From Streptomyces ruber (GTDB lineage: Bacteria > Actinomycetota > Actinomycetes > Streptomycetales > Streptomycetaceae): DNA of 64,000 bases. The stretch covers positions 128,048 through 192,047 of the forward strand of contig NZ_BMQK01000004.1 in the NCBI RefSeq assembly GCF_014648075.1, in the 5' to 3' direction. Shown here piece by piece: positions 60,207 to 64,000 of the stretch. The notes under the pieces are model-generated. The model worked only from the letters and a program-made list of their open reading frames with translations. It was not told the origin of the DNA and searched no databases. The first letter of the stretch is position 1, and each line of letters opens with the position of its first letter. A program made the position numbers and the translations under genes.

Positions 60207-60710
60207 ATGACCCAGCCGTCCGACGCGTCCCAGCCCGGAGAAGCCACCGGTGTGCTGTCGCCCGAGGAGGTGCTCCGCAGGTCCGGAGTGCCTTTCACCG
60301 TTCTCGACCACGTCCCCGTCGTGGGGCGGGAGGACGCGGAGAACCGACTCGGCCTAGCCACCGAGCAGTTACTGAAGACCATGGTCTTCCGTGTGACGGA
60401 CGGCGGGTTCGTGCTCGCCGCCCTGCCCGTCACCGGACGCGTCAACTACGGCCGGCTGGCCCGGGCGGCGGGCGTTCCCCGTGCCAGGCTCCGGCAGGCC
60501 GGGCCCGACGAGCTGAGCCTGCTGGGCATGGAGCCGGGCGGCGCGAGCCCCGTGTGCGACCTGCCGGACGTGGTGACCGTCTTCGACGCGTCGGTGGCGT
60601 CCATGGGCACGGTGTACTGCGGCAGCGGGCGGGCCGACCGGACCGTGGTGGTCGAGGCCGCACGGCTGATCGAGCTGGTCCGGCCGAGGGTCGAGGAGCT
60701 GTCCTCGTGA
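60207..60710 (+). CDS. YbaK/ProX-type aminoacyl-tRNA deacylase
   Basis: A 167-residue protein of the bacterial prolyl-tRNA editing superfamily (YbaK, ProX, INS). Seen are FTVLDHVPVVGREDAENRLGL, LLKTMVFRVTDGGFVLAALPVTGRVNYGRLARAAG with the conserved Lys, and GGASPVCDLPDVVTVFDASV (the G-x-x-S/T-P active-site region). Relatives hydrolyse Cys- or Ala-tRNA(Pro) and similar mischarged tRNAs. Codon 55 is TTA (60369-60371). GAGGAG precedes the ATG, and the gene follows the reductase by one base. A self-protection role is inferred. Confidence 0.88.
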   Translation: MTQPSDASQPGEATGVLSPEEVLRRSGVPFTVLDHVPVVGREDAENRLGLATEQLLKTMVFRVTDGGFVLAALPVTGRVNYGRLARAAGVPRARLRQAGPDELSLLGMEPGGASPVCDLPDVVTVFDASVASMGTVYCGSGRADRTVVVEAARLIELVRPRVEELSS

Positions 60711-60747
60711 ACTGACGGGGAGGACAGGGAGACAGCGGAACGGCGGG

Positions 60748-60783
60748 GCGGTGCGGACCGGATGTTCCTCCGGTCCGCACCGC
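60748..60783 (+). terminator. Hairpin ending the halogenase operon
   Basis: GCGGTGCGGACCGGA (60748-60762) pairs perfectly with TCCGGTCCGCACCGC (60769-60783) around a six-base loop. It lies between the YbaK-type gene and the convergent oxidase gene and can act in both directions. Short repeats of GGCTCAGCCGTC and CAGCCGTCCTCGTGG follow to 60852. Confidence 0.85.
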
Positions 60784-60837
60784 CTCACTACTGTCCGGCT
60801 CAGCCGTCTCCTCCGTCCGGCTCAGCCGTCCTCGTGG

Positions 60838-62025
60838 TCAGCCGTCCTCGTGGAATCGTTCCGGTGCGAACGGTTCGGCGGCCACCGGGCGGGTGCCGGA
60901 CACCAGGTGCTCCGTCAGCAGCCGGGCGGCGCCGGGTGCCAGGGGCATGCCGTCGATGCCGAAGCCGGTGAGCAGCCACAGCCCGGGCGCCCCGGCCGCC
61001 GGGCCGACGACGGGCAGTCCGTCGGGGGACATCGGGCGGACGCCCGACCAGGCGGCACGCACCGGAGTCTTGGCCAGCACCGGGGCGTGCCGGGCCGCGG
61101 CCGCCGCGATCAGCGCGACCGCCTCCTCGCCGTCCCGCACGTCGTCGAGCTGCAGTGCCGGGCCGCTGCTGGAACCCAGCACGACCTCCCCGCCGGGCAA
61201 CGGCTGCAGTGAGAAGACCACCTGGGTGGCCGTGGCCGCGGGCGCGGCGACGTCGGCCAGCAGGGGCGGGCCGTTGCGCTTCAGCCCGACGGGGCCGTGC
61301 CAGGTGGACTGCATGAGCGTGTGGCGGAACACCGCGCCCGTGACCGGTACGGTGCGCACCAGCCAGCCACGGGCCCCGAAGACCGGCACATCGCTCCCAG
61401 CCTGCTGGGCCAGGCTCCGCGACCACGGCCCCGCCGCGAGCACCACCGCGCCCGCCGCCAGCGGACCGTCGTCCGTGACCACGCCGGTGACCCGGCCGCC
61501 GTCCGCCGTCAGACCCCGGACCGGTGTGTGCGTGCGGATCTCGGCACCCGCGCGGGCGGCCCGCGCGGCCAGAGCCGTGGCCGCCAGCACGGGGTGCAGG
61601 GCGTGCGCGCCCTCGACCACCACCGCACCCGCCAGGTCGGGTGCCAGACCGGGCTCCAGCTCCCGCAGCTCACGGGGACCGACCTCGTGGGTCGGGAACC
61701 CGGCCTCGGTCAGCGCCCGCCCGTGGCCGCGGGCCCGGTCCATGCCCTCCTCGTCCGCGGCGACCAGCAGGTAGCCGTGCGGACGGAAGCGGAAGGACAC
61801 CTCGCTCTCCCGTTCGGCCCGTGCGTAGTAGGCGACCGCCTCGGCGAACAGCCCGCCGCAGGCGGGCAGCGGGCTGGGCAGCAGACCGCCCTGGTTGCGG
61901 CCCGTCGCACCGCCGGCCAGCGGACCGCGCTCCAGGAGCAGCACGCTCAGACCCTGCCCGGCCAGTCGTTCGGCGGCGGCACACCCCGCTATGCCGCCGC
62001 CGACCACGATCACGTCATGCGCCAT
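60838..62025 (-). CDS. FAD-dependent amine oxidase (DAO family)
   Basis: A 395-residue D-amino-acid/glycine-oxidase-type flavoprotein. The Rossmann motif is VIVVGGGIAGCAAAERLAGQGLSVLLLERG, followed by ATGRNQGGLLPSP where FAD is held, and RPMSPDGLPVVGPAAGAPGLWLLTGFGIDGMPLAPGAARLL at the C-terminus. It would oxidise an amine or imino acid. In the cluster a proline-type intermediate is a possible substrate. AAGGAAG precedes the ATG at 62025. It lies 4 bp downstream of the tyrosine-hydroxylase-like gene on the same strand. Confidence 0.88.
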   Translation of the reverse strand: MAHDVIVVGGGIAGCAAAERLAGQGLSVLLLERGPLAGGATGRNQGGLLPSPLPACGGLFAEAVAYYARAERESEVSFRFRPHGYLLVAADEEGMDRARGHGRALTEAGFPTHEVGPRELRELEPGLAPDLAGAVVVEGAHALHPVLAATALAARAARAGAEIRTHTPVRGLTADGGRVTGVVTDDGPLAAGAVVLAAGPWSRSLAQQAGSDVPVFGARGWLVRTVPVTGAVFRHTLMQSTWHGPVGLKRNGPPLLADVAAPAATATQVVFSLQPLPGGEVVLGSSSGPALQLDDVRDGEEAVALIAAAAARHAPVLAKTPVRAAWSGVRPMSPDGLPVVGPAAGAPGLWLLTGFGIDGMPLAPGAARLLTEHLVSGTRPVAAEPFAPERFHEDG

Positions 62026-62029
62026 GGGA

Positions 62030-63019
62030 TCAGCTTCCTTCCAACGGATGATCGTTCGCGTGGGCGGGGGAGAGGGCGTGGGCACCGGGATCGGGGGCGG
62101 TCCGCCGTACGGAGTCGCGGGCGATGCTGCCGAGCAGTTCGGGGAGGGTGCGCTCGATGTCCTCCACCCGCTCCGTCCGCAGCGCGTCCGGTTTCTCCGC
62201 CCGGCTCGTGGTGGCGGCCGGGTACAGGCCGTTGACCACCAGGTCGTCGCGCACCACCCGTACCCGGCGCAGCAGCTGGGCGGCGATCTCCGTAGGCGAA
62301 CAGGGCGCGCGGAGGGTGAGGAAGTACGTGTCGAACAGGACCGCCCGGACGTCGCGCGGCAGCGGACGGGTGCCGCCGGCGGCCGACTGGAGCAGCGAGG
62401 GAGCGTCGGGCACCAGCTTGGCGGCGATGCCCTCGTGCACGGCCGTGTTGAGCGCGCACTCCTCGCGCACGGCGTCGGCGCGGCCGGCCCACGCGGTGGG
62501 GAGCCGGCCCCGGAGCAGCGTCCGCACGGGCCCGTAGTCACGGGCCCACGCACCGCTGAACGCCGGGTGGTGCAGCGCCATGCTCGGCCGGATGACCCGG
62601 TGGTAGACGTCCCGGGAGCAGGATGCCGTGTACAGCAGCATGGCCGAGTAGCCGCGCACCAGCCGTGCCGCGGCGGCCATGTCGTCCGGTGGCGCCGGGG
62701 CGGCGGCCTCGGCGGCCCGCCGTCCCAGTTCCTGCCACAGCATGAAGGTGAGCTGGTGTCCGGTTATCCATCTGAACCAGAACAGCTGTTCCATGGAGTC
62801 GGCGGCGCCCAGGGCTCTCGGGGCACCGGAGGCTCCGGCGGCCTGCTCCGGACCGGCGCCGAGAAGGTCCGCGTACCGTCGGGCCAGATGGCCGTCGCCG
62901 CTGCTGTGCACCGGGTCGGGCGGCAGCACCAGGGGTTCGAGCCCGTAGTCGCGGCCGCCGAACTCGGCGACGTCGGCCTCCAGCAACGCGGTGGTCGAGT
63001 TGCCTTCCAGCGCGCTCAC
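62030..63019 (-). CDS. Heme-dependent tyrosine 3-hydroxylase-like protein (LmbB2/TyrH type)
   Basis: A 329-residue protein. EQLFWFRWITGHQLTFMLWQELGRR and LVRGYSAMLLYTASCSRDVYHRVIRPSMALHHPAFSGAWARDYGPVRTLLRGRLP resemble the tyrosine 3-hydroxylases LmbB2 (lincomycin), Orf13 (anthramycin) and HrmE (hormaomycin), members of the tryptophan-dioxygenase-related heme superfamily. A conserved His in GHQ may serve the heme. The start is GTG at 63019, overlapping the VOC stop by four bases, so the two are coupled. The assignment rests on recalled family motifs; a tryptophan-type substrate (as for MarE) is the main alternative. Confidence 0.65.
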   Translation of the reverse strand: MSALEGNSTTALLEADVAEFGGRDYGLEPLVLPPDPVHSSGDGHLARRYADLLGAGPEQAAGASGAPRALGAADSMEQLFWFRWITGHQLTFMLWQELGRRAAEAAAPAPPDDMAAAARLVRGYSAMLLYTASCSRDVYHRVIRPSMALHHPAFSGAWARDYGPVRTLLRGRLPTAWAGRADAVREECALNTAVHEGIAAKLVPDAPSLLQSAAGGTRPLPRDVRAVLFDTYFLTLRAPCSPTEIAAQLLRRVRVVRDDLVVNGLYPAATTSRAEKPDALRTERVEDIERTLPELLGSIARDSVRRTAPDPGAHALSPAHANDHPLEGS

Positions 63020-63516
63020 CGGCCCTCGGCCTCCGCCGGTATGTGGGTGAACTCGTACTCCAGGCCGTTGACGTCGTAGGCGTAGAAGCTGCTCACCCCG
63101 TCGGAGTCCACGACGATGTCCGTCGGGGGCTCGGGGCGGGCGAAGACGTACCGTCCGGAGTCGAACAGCTCGTGCCAGCGGTCCCGCCACCGCCGTAACT
63201 CCTCCGCCGTCGAGGCGGTCAGGCAGACGTGCTGGAACTGGGGCGTGTCCGGGCGCGGGCGGGCGTACGCGGCCGAACGGCTGAACACGTGGAACCGCGT
63301 GCCGGCGGCCACCACCTCCGTCAGCCGCGTGATGCCGGGCAGCCGCTCGCGGGTCAGGTCGGAGAAGGTGTCGAGGGTCCAGGCGGCGCTGCCGCCGAAG
63401 AAGTCGGTGTACCACGCGACACAGTTGTCGAGGTCGGCGGTCTCGACCGCCAGGTGGTGCAGTCCGGCCCGTGGGGCGCGACCGGGCGGTGAGGTGTCGT
63501 GCACGGGGAGGGGCAC
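63016..63516 (-). CDS. VOC-family dioxygenase-like protein (LmbB1-like)
   Basis: A 166-residue vicinal-oxygen-chelate protein. LHHLAVETADLDNCVAWYTDFFGG contains the first metal His, FQHVCLTASTAEELRRWRDRW the second, and FYAYDVNGLEYEFTHIP the Glu ligand, so a full His-His-Glu site is present. Single-domain VOC proteins of this kind next to a tyrosine hydroxylase are L-DOPA 2,3-dioxygenases (LmbB1) in alkylproline clusters. The start is GTG at 63516 with AAAGGA upstream. It lies between the gamma-glutamyltransferase and hydroxylase genes. Confidence 0.75.
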   Translation of the reverse strand: MPLPVHDTSPPGRAPRAGLHHLAVETADLDNCVAWYTDFFGGSAAWTLDTFSDLTRERLPGITRLTEVVAAGTRFHVFSRSAAYARPRPDTPQFQHVCLTASTAEELRRWRDRWHELFDSGRYVFARPEPPTDIVVDSDGVSSFYAYDVNGLEYEFTHIPAEAEGR

Positions 63517-63608
63517 GGTTCGGCATCCTTTCCGATGGTTCGTGGGAGCGCGGGAGGGTTCGTCCCCGGTGGCCCGGCAGGCGAGCGACGCGGCCCCGCC
63601 CGCCCGGT

Positions 63609-64000
63609 TCAGCGGACGACCGCGTACGCCTGCTCACCGCGCGGTGACGCGGCGGCGAGGAGCAGGCCGTCGCGCGGCTCGACACCCACGGCGCACACCT
63701 TGCCCAGCGACCAGTCCGGGACGGTCACGGGTGCGTGCCCGCGACGGGCGAGGTCGGCCGCGACCGCGTCGGAGCGGCGGCTCTCGATCCGTACGGCGAG
63801 CGGCCGGTGAGTGCGGGGCGTGAACGAGGACGGCACGTGCTCGGAGTGGAAGGCCAGGGTCTCGACGGCGCGTTGCAGGTCCAGCCCGAAGTCGACGTGG
63901 GCCAGGAAGAACCCCAGCGTCCACTGGTCCTGCTGGTCCCCGCCCGGGGTGCCGAACGCCAACCGGGCCCGGCCCTCCTGCAGCACGAGGGTGGGACTCA
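63609..64000 (-). CDS. Gamma-glutamyltransferase homologue, C-terminal part (cut by window end)
   Basis: The last 130 residues of a Ntn-hydrolase of the gamma-glutamyltransferase family. The frame is open to the window end and reads SPTLVLQEGRARLAFGTPGG, then DQQDQWTLGFFLAHVDFGLDLQRAVETLAFHSEH, typical of the small-subunit C-terminus. In lincomycin, anthramycin and hormaomycin clusters such homologues (LmbA) cleave a C-C bond in the alkylproline route. The catalytic Thr lies outside the window. The ATG at 63986 is internal and is not the real start. Confidence 0.82.
   Translation of the reverse strand, partial: SPTLVLQEGRARLAFGTPGGDQQDQWTLGFFLAHVDFGLDLQRAVETLAFHSEHVPSSFTPRTHRPLAVRIESRRSDAVAADLARRGHAPVTVPDWSLGKVCAVGVEPRDGLLLAAASPRGEQAYAVVR

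Noticed and set aside
63609-63986. Short ORF starting at 63986 as a complete gene
   Set aside because: The frame is open to the window end and in-frame upstream residues fit the gamma-glutamyltransferase family, so the gene is only cut by the window.

Overview
The window is high-GC actinobacterial chromosome, almost certainly Streptomyces. Third codon positions are strongly GC-biased, GTG and TTG starts are common, and TTA (bldA-type) codons occur only in a few accessory genes. Many families are Streptomyces hallmarks: DUF397 with XRE regulators, DUF6879, DUF6412, DUF1707 and the Mec/CysO/CysM set. Nearly all calls rest on reading motifs and families by eye; no database search was run.

The left 33 kb looks like core chromosome. 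It starts with a 43-bp tandem repeat, then NAD salvage (pncA, pncB) divergent from clpS and a DUF2017 gene. Next come an amino-acid permease and the sulfur-carrier cysteine pathway (mec, a cysteine-type leader peptide, cysO, cysM). A MazF/PemK-like protein, an MBL hydrolase, rph, a lipoprotein and rdgB follow. A tRNA-Leu(UAG) lies beside an HNH endonuclease gene and a broken alpha/beta hydrolase. Then come sugE behind a probable guanidine-III riboswitch, a GroES-like gene, DUF3618, bcp, a giant class A penicillin-binding protein, a three-gene ABC exporter, DUF1707, a GDSL hydrolase, DUF445, an MFS transporter, hsp20, DUF2267, a MEDS/anti-sigma pair and a MerR/hydrolase pair.

From about 33.25 to 48.3 kb lies an accessory island of visibly lower GC. 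Its left part has a CYTH plus radical-SAM pair and two XRE-centred regulatory cassettes (XRE/75-aa protein/DUF6879, and XRE/DUF397 divergent from an anti-sigma-like ATPase). Its right part is a seven-gene nucleic-acid block: 5mC methyltransferase, winged-helix HNH-like protein, ParB-like protein, SNF2 helicase, DUF3883 nuclease-like protein, DUF262 protein and Vsr endonuclease. This block is the best candidate for an undescribed restriction or defence system.

From 48.4 to 55.5 kb are ordinary chromosomal genes (AraC, VOC, PASTA protein, SEC-C protein, a second YidC, FAH hydrolase, LysE exporter). From 55.7 kb to the right edge a natural-product gene cluster begins. It has a LuxR regulator with an aspartate-less receiver, a flavin-dependent tryptophan-type halogenase, a CPA2 antiporter, a flavin reductase and a YbaK-type aminoacyl-tRNA deacylase. 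On the opposite strand are an FAD amine oxidase, a heme tyrosine-hydroxylase-like protein, a VOC dioxygenase and a gamma-glutamyltransferase cut by the window end. The last three match the LmbB2/LmbB1/LmbA set that makes 4-alkyl-proline units in lincomycin, pyrrolobenzodiazepines and hormaomycin. The cluster may therefore make a halogenated compound carrying an alkylproline unit.
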